The notes under the pieces: model-generated | What the model was told of the DNA's origin: nothing | Seen by the model: the letters and a program-made list of their open reading frames with translations, nothing else | Database searches by the model: none | Position numbers and translations under genes: made by a program | In this document: piece after piece, positions 19,794 to 28,232 of the stretch | Layout of the letters: each line of letters starts with the position of its first letter | Numbering within the stretch: position 1 is the first letter of the stretch | Assembly (NCBI GenBank): GCA_951813575.1 | Contig: OX638375.1 | Span: 2,619,042-2,683,041, forward strand | Direction: 5' to 3' | DNA from: Candidatus Binatia bacterium | Lineage (GTDB): Bacteria; Desulfobacterota; Binatia; UBA9968; JAJDTQ01 | Length of the DNA stretch: 64,000 nucleotides

Positions 19794-20503
19794 GTCACAA
19801 GTGGCTTGTCGTGCGTCTGGAGGCGCCGCTGATTGCCTTCGGCGGCGTCGCCGTGGACCAGGAGGGTCCTACACGCGACTTTCCCGCGGCCTCGATGCTC
19901 ACCGGCCTTGTGGCCAACGCCATTGGGCTGCGTTGGTCCGACCGCGCCGCGCACCAAGCCTTGCAGGACCGGCTGATCTTCGCCGTGCGGCGCGAACGTG
20001 AGCCACGCGCGGCGGGCGTCGTCACGGACGTACAGAACGTACAGCTCAACAAGGCGGACAAGGGCTGGACGACGTTCGGCGTGCCGGAAGGGCGTGACGG
20101 GGCAAGCTATGGCGCCCCGCATCGCCGTACCCGGCACTACTTGGCAGACCAGGCGGTGCGGCTCGTCCTGCGCTTCGACCCAGCGGAGCCCCACCCGACG
20201 CTGGAGGCGTTGGCTCACGCACTCGACCGCCCAGCTCGCCCGCTCTTTATCGGACGCAAACCATGCCTTCCCTCGTGCCGTCTGGTGGACGGATGGGTCG
20301 GTGGGGACACGGCCCATGAGGCTCTGTGCTCACTCTCGGGCCTGGGGACTTTCCGGGCGTTGTGGCCCGCGGGCGAGGGGCCGGAGACTGGCGAAGAGGT
20401 GGAGCGCGTCATCGATCTCGCCGACGTGCGGAACTGGCGGACGGGGTTGCACGGCGGGTCGCGGCAGGTTGTGGAAGGACGTGTGAAGGGAGCGGATTCA
20501 TGA
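19790..20503 (+). CDS. cas5e: Cascade subunit Cas5e (CasD)
   Basis: Cas5e, 237 aa, RAMP-fold protein that caps the crRNA 5' handle. Typical features: the N-terminal beta strand WLVVRLEAPLIAFGG, the G-rich DFPAASMLTGLVANAIG helix (~30-46), RRTRHYLAD (~115) and the later FIGRKPCLPS segment (~160). ATG 19790 overlaps the cas7e stop, and the TGA overlaps the cas6e start. Confidence 0.94.
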   Translation: MSHKWLVVRLEAPLIAFGGVAVDQEGPTRDFPAASMLTGLVANAIGLRWSDRAAHQALQDRLIFAVRREREPRAAGVVTDVQNVQLNKADKGWTTFGVPEGRDGASYGAPHRRTRHYLADQAVRLVLRFDPAEPHPTLEALAHALDRPARPLFIGRKPCLPSCRLVDGWVGGDTAHEALCSLSGLGTFRALWPAGEGPETGEEVERVIDLADVRNWRTGLHGGSRQVVEGRVKGADS

Positions 20504-21273
20504 ATCCTCTGTTCCTGATCCGTGTGCCCGTAGCCATGGACAGGCTGGCGCGCTGCGCTGGAGAACGCGGTTGGCTCCGGCATCGTGGCCACGTGGCGGG
20601 TTTCGATGAAGGCCGCGCGCTTCATCACCTGCTGGATGAAACATTCGGCCCGGGAGCGCTGCGTCCATTTCGTCTACTGGTGGCGGGTCGCCGAGCCGTG
20701 GGAAGCCTCTACGGCTATTGTGAGAGCGACGTTGACAGCTTGCGTGAAGGCAGTCGCATCCATGCTCCGCCCGAGCATCTGAGCGTTCTGGGGCTCGAAC
20801 GCTTGGAGGGCAAAGCCATGCCGAGCGCATGGACGGAAGGGCGGCGGCTTGGTTTCGATGTGCGGGCGAGGCCCGTTCGAAGGCTGAAGAACGACCTCGT
20901 GGACGGTCAGACGGCGTTCCACAAGGGGGCGGAAGTCGACGCCTTTCGGGTGGAAGCATTGCGCCGATATCCCGACAACCCCGAGGGTATGGAGCAGCAT
21001 GGCCAAACCAGAGAAGGTGTCTATCTCGACTGGCTCGCGGAACGGCTGGCACCGGCGGCTGAACTCGACCGCGATGCTACGCGACTGGTCCGTTTCCAGC
21101 GGGTTCGGGTCTCGCGCGGCAGCGGGGGACCCGAAGGGCCCGACGCAACCTTCCATGGCGCGTTAACAGTCAAGGACCCCGAAAGCTTCGCGACGTTGCT
21201 TGCCAAGGGCGTCGGGCGGCATCGAGCCTATGGCTACGGCATGCTTCTCCTTCGCCCGGCCTCGAGGCGATGA
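20500..21273 (+). CDS. cas6e: CRISPR RNA endoribonuclease Cas6e (Cse3/CasE)
   Basis: Cas6e, 257 aa, processes pre-crRNA at the repeat hairpin and stays bound to the 3' handle. N-terminal ferredoxin fold starts FLIRVPVAMDRLAR; FDEGRALHHLLDETFG (~35-50) precedes the second strand; the C-terminal glycine-rich loop is GVGRHRAYGYGMLLL. The position I would align with the E. coli catalytic histidine (H20) appears to be D36 or E37, with H31, H42 and H43 nearby, so the catalytic residue is not certain. Four-base overlaps at both ends. Confidence 0.93.
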   Translation: MNPLFLIRVPVAMDRLARCAGERGWLRHRGHVAGFDEGRALHHLLDETFGPGALRPFRLLVAGRRAVGSLYGYCESDVDSLREGSRIHAPPEHLSVLGLERLEGKAMPSAWTEGRRLGFDVRARPVRRLKNDLVDGQTAFHKGAEVDAFRVEALRRYPDNPEGMEQHGQTREGVYLDWLAERLAPAAELDRDATRLVRFQRVRVSRGSGGPEGPDATFHGALTVKDPESFATLLAKGVGRHRAYGYGMLLLRPASRR

Positions 21274-22157
21274 TGCTCAAGGGTCGGCTCGGTCTCGACA
21301 GCGCCAGGGTCCCCCACGGTGATCGCGCGGGGCTCCTCTACTTGGCGCGCGGTGCGTTGACCGCTCGGGACGGGACGCTGGCGTTCCTCCAGGGCGAGGC
21401 AACCAACGCGGACGCGTTGTTGCCCGGAGATTATGCCATCCCGCTCCAAGGGATATCCATGATACTCCTGGGTCCCGGCTCCACCGTGAGCCACGACGCC
21501 TTGCGACTCCTCGCGCGTGCCCGCACGGCACTGGCCGCGATAGGCGAAGACGGAGTCCGGATGTACACGGCCCCGCCTCTGATTCCGGACCGTTCCGGAC
21601 TTGCCCGGACCCAGGCCCGCCTATGGGCGGATGACAAGAAACGGCTGGACATCGCGCGACGCATGTACGCGTGGAGGCTGGGCGAAGTGCTACCGCATCG
21701 CGATTTCGACGTGCTCCGCGGGATTGAAGGCGCGCGCATGAAGCAGTCTTATCGTCTCATCGCCCAGCAGATCGGGGTCGAATGGAAGGGTCGGCATTAC
21801 GACCGTGCCCGCCCTGACGCTGCCGACCTCCCCAATCAAGCCCTGAACCACGCCTCCAGCGCCGTCGAGGCCGCTGCGGCGATCGCCGTGGCTTCGACGG
21901 GTACGGTCCCCCAACTCGGTTTCATACACGAAGACCCGGGACAGTCTTTCGTCCTCGACATTGCTGATCTCCACCGGGACAACGTAACCATCCCGTGCGC
22001 CTTTCGGGCGGCCAAGCGCGTTGCTGAAAGGCCGTTCGAGAACATTGAACGTACGACCCGCCGCATGACCGGCGAAACTCTGGCGCGCGAGGGAATCATC
22101 CCGGCAATGATCGATCGCATCAAGTCGCTGTTCGAACAAACCGATTCGAGAGCATGA
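21270..22157 (+). CDS. cas1e: CRISPR adaptation integrase Cas1e
   Basis: Cas1, 295 aa, the integrase that inserts new spacers at the leader end with Cas2. Predicted metal ligands are E153 (in GIEGARMKQSY), H220 (GFIHED) and D233 (LDIADLH); the H-to-D spacing of 13 matches E. coli H208-D221. The ATG at 21270 overlaps the cas6e stop. All three acidic/His ligands are intact, so adaptation should be functional. Confidence 0.96.
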   Translation: MMLKGRLGLDSARVPHGDRAGLLYLARGALTARDGTLAFLQGEATNADALLPGDYAIPLQGISMILLGPGSTVSHDALRLLARARTALAAIGEDGVRMYTAPPLIPDRSGLARTQARLWADDKKRLDIARRMYAWRLGEVLPHRDFDVLRGIEGARMKQSYRLIAQQIGVEWKGRHYDRARPDAADLPNQALNHASSAVEAAAAIAVASTGTVPQLGFIHEDPGQSFVLDIADLHRDNVTIPCAFRAAKRVAERPFENIERTTRRMTGETLAREGIIPAMIDRIKSLFEQTDSRA

Positions 22158-22167
22158 GAGGCCGAGT

Positions 22168-22461
22168 ATGCCGATGACAATCGTCGTCACACGCGACGTT
22201 GAGGCACGTTATCGCGGGTTTCTGACATCAGTCATGCTGGAAGTCGCCCCCGGTGTGTATGTCGCGCCTGACCTCTCGGCTGGCGTGCGCCAACGCGTAT
22301 GGGACGTTGTCGAGTCCTGGTGGTGGTCTCTTGGTCGCGGGGCGATTGTAATGGTCTGGCGTGATGTGGCCGCCTCAGGGCATCTGCGGATCGAGACTCT
22401 CGGAGAGCCGCCAAAAGAGATTGTCGATGCCGACGGCGTTCTACTCTTGAAGCGAAATTGA
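22168..22461 (+). CDS. cas2e: CRISPR adaptation protein Cas2e
   Basis: Cas2 of the I-E branch, 97 aa, the dimeric scaffold of the Cas1-Cas2 integrase. Hallmarks: IVVTRDVEARYRGFLTS at the N-terminus, EVAPGVYVAPDLSAGVR in the middle, then a tryptophan-rich helix (VWDVVESWWWSLG). No DnaQ fusion is present, as occurs in some I-E Cas2 proteins. It starts 10 bp after cas1 and ends 60 bp before the first repeat. Confidence 0.95.
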   Translation: MPMTIVVTRDVEARYRGFLTSVMLEVAPGVYVAPDLSAGVRQRVWDVVESWWWSLGRGAIVMVWRDVAASGHLRIETLGEPPKEIVDADGVLLLKRN

Positions 22462-22521
22462 GGGACGATTTCGTTCCCCTGTTCTTTGAAAACTTTTAAT
22501 ATCAACGGGTTAGGTACAAGG
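22462..22521 (+). promoter_or_regulatory. CRISPR leader with IHF consensus site
   Basis: AT-rich 60-bp segment between cas2e and repeat 1. TATCAACGGGTTA at 22500-22512 matches the IHF consensus WATCAANNNNTTR exactly and lies 9 bp before the first repeat, close to where IHF bends the E. coli I-E leader for Cas1-Cas2 docking. This fixes the leader at the left and array transcription on the plus strand. No convincing -35/-10 pair was found in so short a leader; transcription may come from within or upstream of cas2. Confidence 0.75.
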
Positions 22522-24864
22522 GGTTCCCCCGCACGCGCGGGGATAGACCCGTCTTCATTCAGGCTGTCCAGGTGCGCGATCCGGTTCCCCCGCACGCGCG
22601 GGGATAGACCCCAAGCCTGGTGCGGGTCGTTGTGGCTATGGTGGGTTCCCCCGCACGCGCGGGGATAGACCCGTCTATGAGACCCCGGCGTGACAAGCTC
22701 AGCAGGTTCCCCCGCACGCGCGGGGATAGACCCCCCGGAGAAGCCGCAAGGTCAAGCGCGGCCTAGGTTCCCCCGCACGCGCGGGGATAGACCCTCGCGA
22801 CGTTTTTCCGGGACCTCCCAACGGTGGGTTCCCCCGCACGCGCGGGGATAGACCCAGCTTGCGCCGTCTTGCCCAACCCCGGTTCGTGGTTCCCCCGCAC
22901 GCGCGGGGATAGACCCGATGGTCGATGCATGGAAATGGCGGAAGGGATGGTTCCCCCGCACGCGCGGGGATAGACCCGTTACCATAATATCGAAATGAGT
23001 GTCGCCGATGGTTCCCCCGCACGCGCGGGGATAGACCTTCATGGGTCATCGGACACTTCAATACGTCATCGGTTCCCCCGCACGCGCGGGGATAGACCCC
23101 TGTCACAAGCCCCCCCTCTGCAAAGCCGGGAGGTTCCCCCGCACGCGCGGGGATAGACCCTTCTCGCGGGAGCCGCTCGCCTCGGTGACCATGGTTCCCC
23201 CGCACGCGCGGGGATAGACCCGCCGATCCTGCCAGGAGAAGTCATCCATCCACGGTTCCCCCGCACGCGCGGGGATAGACCGTTCTCTGGTCCCATGGCG
23301 AGGAGCTTCAGATAGGTTCCCCCGCACGCGCGGGGATAGACCCCCCCGCGCATCCTGCTGGACCATTGGGAGACCGGTTCCCCCGCACGCGCGGGGATAG
23401 ACCCGTGCCTCTGTGAGCTTGTCAGGCGGCAGATCGGGTTCCCCCGCACGCGCGGGGATAGACCCTTCACCGGGGTCGGCATCTACCGGTCACACATGGT
23501 TCCCCCGCACGCGCGGGGATAGACCCAGTACGGCTACGCCGACCCTTACAGGTAATCCGGTTCCCCCGCACGCGCGGGGATAGACCCCCATGACTGCTAC
23601 ACCTACGACTGCGTCGACAGGTTCCCCCGCACGCGCGGGGATAGACCCGGCCGCCAAGCGGAGCGAGATGGCGGGCTGCTGGTTCCCCCGCACGCGCGGG
23701 GATAGACCCGGCTGCTTCTCGGCGAGCTTGACGGCAGTGGTGGTTCCCCCGCACGCGCGGGGATAGACCCTTTCTGAACGTCAAGAAGCAGCCTCTGCGG
23801 AAGGTTCCCCCGCACGCGCGGGGATAGACCCTTGGAGCGGTCGTCCCATCCGAGGATGCTGATGGTTCCCCCGCACGCGCGGGGATAGACCCGTCCCGCG
23901 CTTCTCGGTCACGGCCGAGTACCTGGTTCCCCCGCACGCGCGGGGATAGACCCCGCGATTGGTGGGCTGCCCGAGGCTTCGAGATGGTTCCCCCGCACGC
24001 GCGGGGATAGACCCTGGCCACCGACAAGACCACCGCGGCCATCGGCGGTTCCCCCGCACGCGCGGGGATAGACCCTCATGCACCCGCTCGAGCACGAGCC
24101 AGCCCCCGGTTCCCCCGCACGCGCGGGGATAGACCCGCTCAATACATGCCTTGGCCTCCTCATGGGTAGGTTCCCCCGCACGCGCGGGGATAGACCCCCA
24201 AAGCATCGAAAGGAGCCAAGATGTCAAAGGGTTCCCCCGCACGCGCGGGGATAGACCCGTCCAGGTGTTCCTTGACTGGTGTCGGAAGCTGGTTCCCCCG
24301 CACGCGCGGGGATAGACCCACCGGACTGGGGCCTACAAACGATACACCGCCGGTTCCCCCGCACGCGCGGGGATAGACCCCGTCGATTACAAACTGTCCC
24401 TTGTCGGCCCACGGTTCCCCCGCACGCGCGGGGATAGACCCAAGTTCTGTCAGCGAAATCGGCATGCCTACGCGGTTCCCCCGCACGCGCGGGGATAGAC
24501 CCGCTGTTCCCAGCGGACACGCTGAGTTGGCAGCGGTTCCCCCGCACGCGCGGGGATAGACCCGATTTGTCAGCCACCGAAACGGCGGTCGGGAAGGTTC
24601 CCCCGCACGCGCGGGGATAGACCCATCACCATGGACATCTTTGCGGCGAACGGTGAGGTTCCCCCGCACGCGCGGGGATAGACCCGAGCTGCTGAAGCTG
24701 CCGGATGGTGAATGCCGGGTTCCCCCGCACGCGCGGGGATAGACCTTGCCTGGTCGATGGCCGTGGCGATGTCAGCCAGGTTCCCCCGCACGCGCGGGGA
24801 TAGACCCCCTCGCGGCCAGCACCAGTGGTACGACCGCATGGTTCCCCCGCACGCGTGGGGATAG
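22522..24864 (+). CRISPR. Type I-E CRISPR array, leader-proximal part (38 full repeats + interrupted repeat 39)
   Basis: Repeats of 28 bp (begins GGTTCCCCCGCACGCG, ends GGGGATAGACC) recur at 22522 and every 61 bp without exception up to 24840, giving 33-bp spacers. The repeat has the E. coli I-E layout with a CCCCGC...GCGGGG hairpin. Repeat 39 (24840) carries one C-to-T change in the loop-proximal CGCG and is cut after 25 bases by an IS21-family insertion. Most spacers start with C. All other repeats look identical. 38 spacers lie in this part. Confidence 0.98.
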
Positions 24865-24984
24865 TGTTGGTGGCAACTGTAAATCTCCCATTTGTGGCAA
24901 CCGAAAACTGCACACATTGATTGCCGGTGTAAGTGCCCGGGTCCACGCTGTTGGCAAGACCAACAGGAACGGAGCGGAGCACAG

Positions 24985-26004
24985 ATGCACGGATGGGAGA
25001 CAAGGATGCTGCTCAGGCACTACCTGGAACAAGGTGTAACGAAGACGGAGCTGTCGCGGCGGTTCGGGGTGAGCCGCCGGACGATCCACGAGTGGATCGA
25101 GACGGGGCAGTTGGACCGGGACCTTGAGGGAGGCGGGACGCGGTACAGCCCGCGGCCTGCGGTTGAGCACAAGCTGGACCGGTACAAGGGGATCATCGAT
25201 GCGCGACTGGCGGAGTTCCCCCGGTTGTCGGCGAAGCGGCTGTACGACGAGGTCCGGGCGGCAGGCTACACGGGCGGGTACGTCCGTGTGAGGGGCTACG
25301 TTCGGGCGGTGCGGCCGCGGGAGCCTGAGGAGGCGGTGGTGCGGTTCGAGACGCCAGCGGGGCGGCAGGGGCAGGTGGACTTTGCGACGTTCACGCTTCC
25401 CTGGGGGCGGCGGCATGCGCTGGTGGCGGTTCTGAGCCACTCGCGGCTCTTGTGGCTGCGGTTCTACCGCCGACAGACGATGGCGGTACTGATCGAAGGC
25501 CTGGAGAGCGCCTTCGGGTGGTTCGGCGGGGTACCGCGGGAGCTCTTGTTCGATCAGATGCGCTCGGTGGTGCTGTCGGACAGCCGCGTGGGCGGGGGCC
25601 AACTGGTACTGAACGCGGACTTCCTGCGGTTCGCCGCGCACTGGGGGTTCCGGACCCGGGCATGTCGGCCCTACCGAGCACAGACCAAGGGCAAGGTGGA
25701 GCGGCCGATCCGCTACATCCGCAACAGCTTCTTCTACGGCCGGGAGTTCGTCAACGACGAGGATCTCAACGAGCAGGCGCTTTTGTGGCTCGAGAGAACC
25801 GCCAACGTGCGCCGGCACGGCACCACCGGGGAGCGTCCGGTGGATCGCTTCGAGCGCGACGAGCAACAGGCGCTGCTGCCCTTGGCGAGTTGCCCGTACC
25901 GACGCCTTGGCGCCAGGCTCCCCCAACCGACCCGGCGCCCCCTGCCCGTTACCGTGGACGTCGAGCGCCGCCCGCTGAGCGTCTATGCGGAGGCCGTGTC
26001 ATGA
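24985..26004 (+). CDS. istA: IS21-family transposase IstA
   Basis: 339-aa DDE transposase. N-terminal HTH (YLEQGVTKTELSRRFGVSRR, residues ~12-31), then an RNase H-like core with acidic residues in GQVDFATF, LLFDQMRS and GKVERPIRYIR (the DDE triad), and a C-terminal beta-barrel domain. I choose ATG 24985 (MHGWETRML), which has GGAGC upstream; an upstream extension to 24892 would run into the terminal repeats. Its stop overlaps istB (ATGA). Confidence 0.93.
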   Translation: MHGWETRMLLRHYLEQGVTKTELSRRFGVSRRTIHEWIETGQLDRDLEGGGTRYSPRPAVEHKLDRYKGIIDARLAEFPRLSAKRLYDEVRAAGYTGGYVRVRGYVRAVRPREPEEAVVRFETPAGRQGQVDFATFTLPWGRRHALVAVLSHSRLLWLRFYRRQTMAVLIEGLESAFGWFGGVPRELLFDQMRSVVLSDSRVGGGQLVLNADFLRFAAHWGFRTRACRPYRAQTKGKVERPIRYIRNSFFYGREFVNDEDLNEQALLWLERTANVRRHGTTGERPVDRFERDEQQALLPLASCPYRRLGARLPQPTRRPLPVTVDVERRPLSVYAEAVS

Positions 26005-26798
26005 GGGCCGAGGCAGGCAACCGGCGCGACCGGCTGCGGGAGATGCTCGCAGACCTCAAGATGCCCGGTGCCCTGGAAGCCGTGGATGGCATCCTCGCCC
26101 AAGCGGATAGCGGCGCGGCCACCGCAGCCGAGGCCATCGAGCAGTTGTTGGACGCCCAGATCAGGCTTCGCAACAACCGTCGCCTCCAAACCGCCATGCG
26201 CTCGTCCCGGCTGCCGACCGTGAAGACCCTGGGCCAGTTCGACTTCGCCTTCCAGCCCAGCATCAAGCGCGAGCAGATCGAGAGCCTCCATGAACTCGGC
26301 TTCCTCGAGCGCCGCGAAAACGTCATTTTTCTCGGCCCGCCAGGAGTCGGGAAAACGCATCTGGCCATCAGTCTGGCCGTCGCCGCCGCCGAGTCCGGCC
26401 GTCGCGTCTACTACGGTACCCTGGCGGGACTGATCGAATCGCTTATGGACGCCAAGGCCGCCGGCGATCTCTCCCGTCGGCTGCGGGTCCTCACCCATCC
26501 CGCTTTGCTCGTGGTGGACGAGATCGGCTACCTGCCCGTCAGCCAGGACGGCGCCGTGCTCTTCTTCCAGCTCATCAACGCCAGGCACGAGCGTGCCTCC
26601 ACCGTGCTCACCTCCAACAAGGGCTTTGAGGACTGGGGCGGCGTCCTCGGTGACGAGGTCATGGCCGCAGCCCTCATTGACCGGCTGCTGCACCACTGCC
26701 ACATCGTCAACATCCGCGGCAACAGCTACCGGATGCGCGAGCACCGGAACCTGGTACGGCCCGCATCCGAGCAGCCCCGCCAAGGGGTTGCGCTATGA
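26001..26798 (+). CDS. istB: IS21-family ATP-binding helper protein IstB
   Basis: 265-aa AAA+ ATPase, DnaC-like, which selects and remodels target DNA for IstA. Walker A GPPGVGKTHLA near residue 114, Walker B LLVVDEIGYLP near 172, sensor region TVLTSNKGFEDWG near 210, and arginine finger region ALIDRLLHH. The N-terminal helical domain (~1-85) mediates assembly. Its 4-bp overlap with istA is the normal IS21 arrangement. Confidence 0.94.
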   Translation: MRAEAGNRRDRLREMLADLKMPGALEAVDGILAQADSGAATAAEAIEQLLDAQIRLRNNRRLQTAMRSSRLPTVKTLGQFDFAFQPSIKREQIESLHELGFLERRENVIFLGPPGVGKTHLAISLAVAAAESGRRVYYGTLAGLIESLMDAKAAGDLSRRLRVLTHPALLVVDEIGYLPVSQDGAVLFFQLINARHERASTVLTSNKGFEDWGGVLGDEVMAAALIDRLLHHCHIVNIRGNSYRMREHRNLVRPASEQPRQGVAL

Positions 26799-26823
26799 AC
26801 ACCAGGTCCTGCCGATCCGGCAC

Positions 26824-26876
26824 GCGAGAGGGGTTGGACTCCAGTCGCTACGCGCCCTCCGTCCAACCCCTCTCGC
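26824..26876 (+). terminator. Long hairpin downstream of istB
   Basis: A perfect 16-bp inverted repeat (GCGAGAGGGGTTGGAC at 26824-26839 and its complement at 26861-26876) with a 21-nt loop, between istB and the right IS end. There is no U-run after it, so a classic intrinsic terminator is uncertain. It could limit read-through from istAB into the distal CRISPR spacers. Confidence 0.45.
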
Positions 26877-26980
26877 CCGACCGGAACCAACCGAAGAGCG
26901 TCAGATCTGCACTGACGCCCTTCTCGGAACTGTGCAGTTTTCGATTGCCAAAAGTGTGCAGTTTTCGGTTGCCATTGACA

Positions 26981-28209
26981 GGATAGACCCACTGAAGACA
27001 CCGACAAAGAAATCCTGGCTGAGGTTCCCCCGCACGCGCGGGGATAGACCCACTGTCCACCTGGCCCGCCGGCGTCTCAAGGCGGTTCCCCCGCACGCGC
27101 GGGGATAGACCTACTCCGTGCGCGTCTCCTTCAGGCCCGCAAGGGGTTCCCCCGCACGCGCGGGGATAGACCCACGGCCGGGTGCCATCGTCTGCTGCCG
27201 GACGGGGTTCCCCCGCACGCGCGGGGATAGACCCCTCACACAAGCCGTGGCAACCTACCGGGCAGAGGTTCCCCCGCACGCGCGGGGATAGACCCACGAA
27301 GCTTTGCATCATCATATAAAGGCCATGGGTTCCCCCGCACGCGCGGGGATAGACCCGTCCCAGACAAATGAGGCCGTTTCATTCGAGCGGTTCCCCCGCA
27401 CGCGCGGGGATAGACCCCGTTCCAGAGCCATGAGGCCGCGAAGGCGGGCGGTTCCCCCGCACGCGCGGGGATAGACCCTTGTACCCCAGGCTGTGGACCA
27501 CCGTAGTAGCGGTTCCCCCGCACGCGCGGGGATAGACCCACGTCTTCTGATTTCAATCGGATCAAATTGGCGGTTCCCCCGCACGCGCGGGGATAGACCG
27601 TCCGGCAGGTCCACGAGCCACTGGAGGGAATCGGTTCCCCCGCACGCGCGGGGATAGACCTGGCATGGTTCGCAGCACTCGGAGCAGCACTCAGGTTCCC
27701 CCGCACGCGCGGGGATAGACCGTCTCTCGACAAGGAATAGCTTCCCGCACTTCCGGTTCCCCCGCACGCGCGGGGATAGACCCCTCGCCTTGGGGATGGC
27801 GTCCGGCTTTCCCGGGGTTCCCCCGCACGCGCGGGGATAGACCCTCAGCCGTGTCGGCTATATGATCGAAAAAGCCGGTTCCCCCGCACGCGCGGGGATA
27901 GACCCCACGGCCTCTCTTGCACCGCCGAGCATCGAGTGGTTCCCCCGCACGCGCGGGGATAGACCCCGCTCGAGGTGACGGGCGCGGCGATCGACGGCGG
28001 TTCCCCCGCACGCGCGGGGATAGACCCGGCTCCAGTTGCTTCAGGGCTCTCTCGCCGCCGGTTCCCCCGCACGCGCGGGGATAGACCCGCTTCCCGTTAC
28101 GGCGGTTGGGCAGTGCGCGGGGTTCCCCCGCACGCGCGGGGATAGACCAGCCTCCCGCCGCTCAAGCTCACGCCACCCGAAGGTTCCCCCGCACGCGCGG
28201 GGATAGACC
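26981..28209 (+). CRISPR. Type I-E CRISPR array, leader-distal part (20 repeats)
   Basis: Begins with the duplicated GGATAG and the last three bases of repeat 39, then a 33-bp spacer, then 20 full repeats from 27023 to 28182 on the same exact 61-bp period. With the proximal part this makes 59 repeats and 58 spacers. The terminal repeat at 28182 is intact, which is unusual for a trailer end. The IS separates these 20 spacers from the leader. Confidence 0.98.
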
Positions 28210-28232
28210 TGTATGGGGGACACAATTCATAG

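Larger units (their letters stand above)
24865..26980 (+). mobile_element. Complete IS21-family insertion sequence inside CRISPR repeat 39
   Basis: 2,116 bp, bounded by TGT...ACA ends (TGTTGGTGGCAACTG left; GGTTGCCATTGACA right). Multiple internal terminal repeats typical of IS21: TGGCAACCGAAAACTGCACA at 24895 (plus) and inverted at 26954-26974, plus a variant at 26930-26950. The 6-bp GGATAG is duplicated at 24859-24864 and 26981-26986; joining the flanks restores a 28-bp repeat and a 33-bp spacer exactly. Encodes istA and istB with intact frames, so it is probably mobile. Confidence 0.95.

Noticed and set aside
22699..28223. Long minus-strand open frames across the CRISPR array encoding repetitive SIPARAGEP / YPRACGG peptides
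   Set aside because: They arise from the 61-bp period of stop-free GC-rich repeats; each spacer contributes random residues. Databases contain many such spurious proteins.
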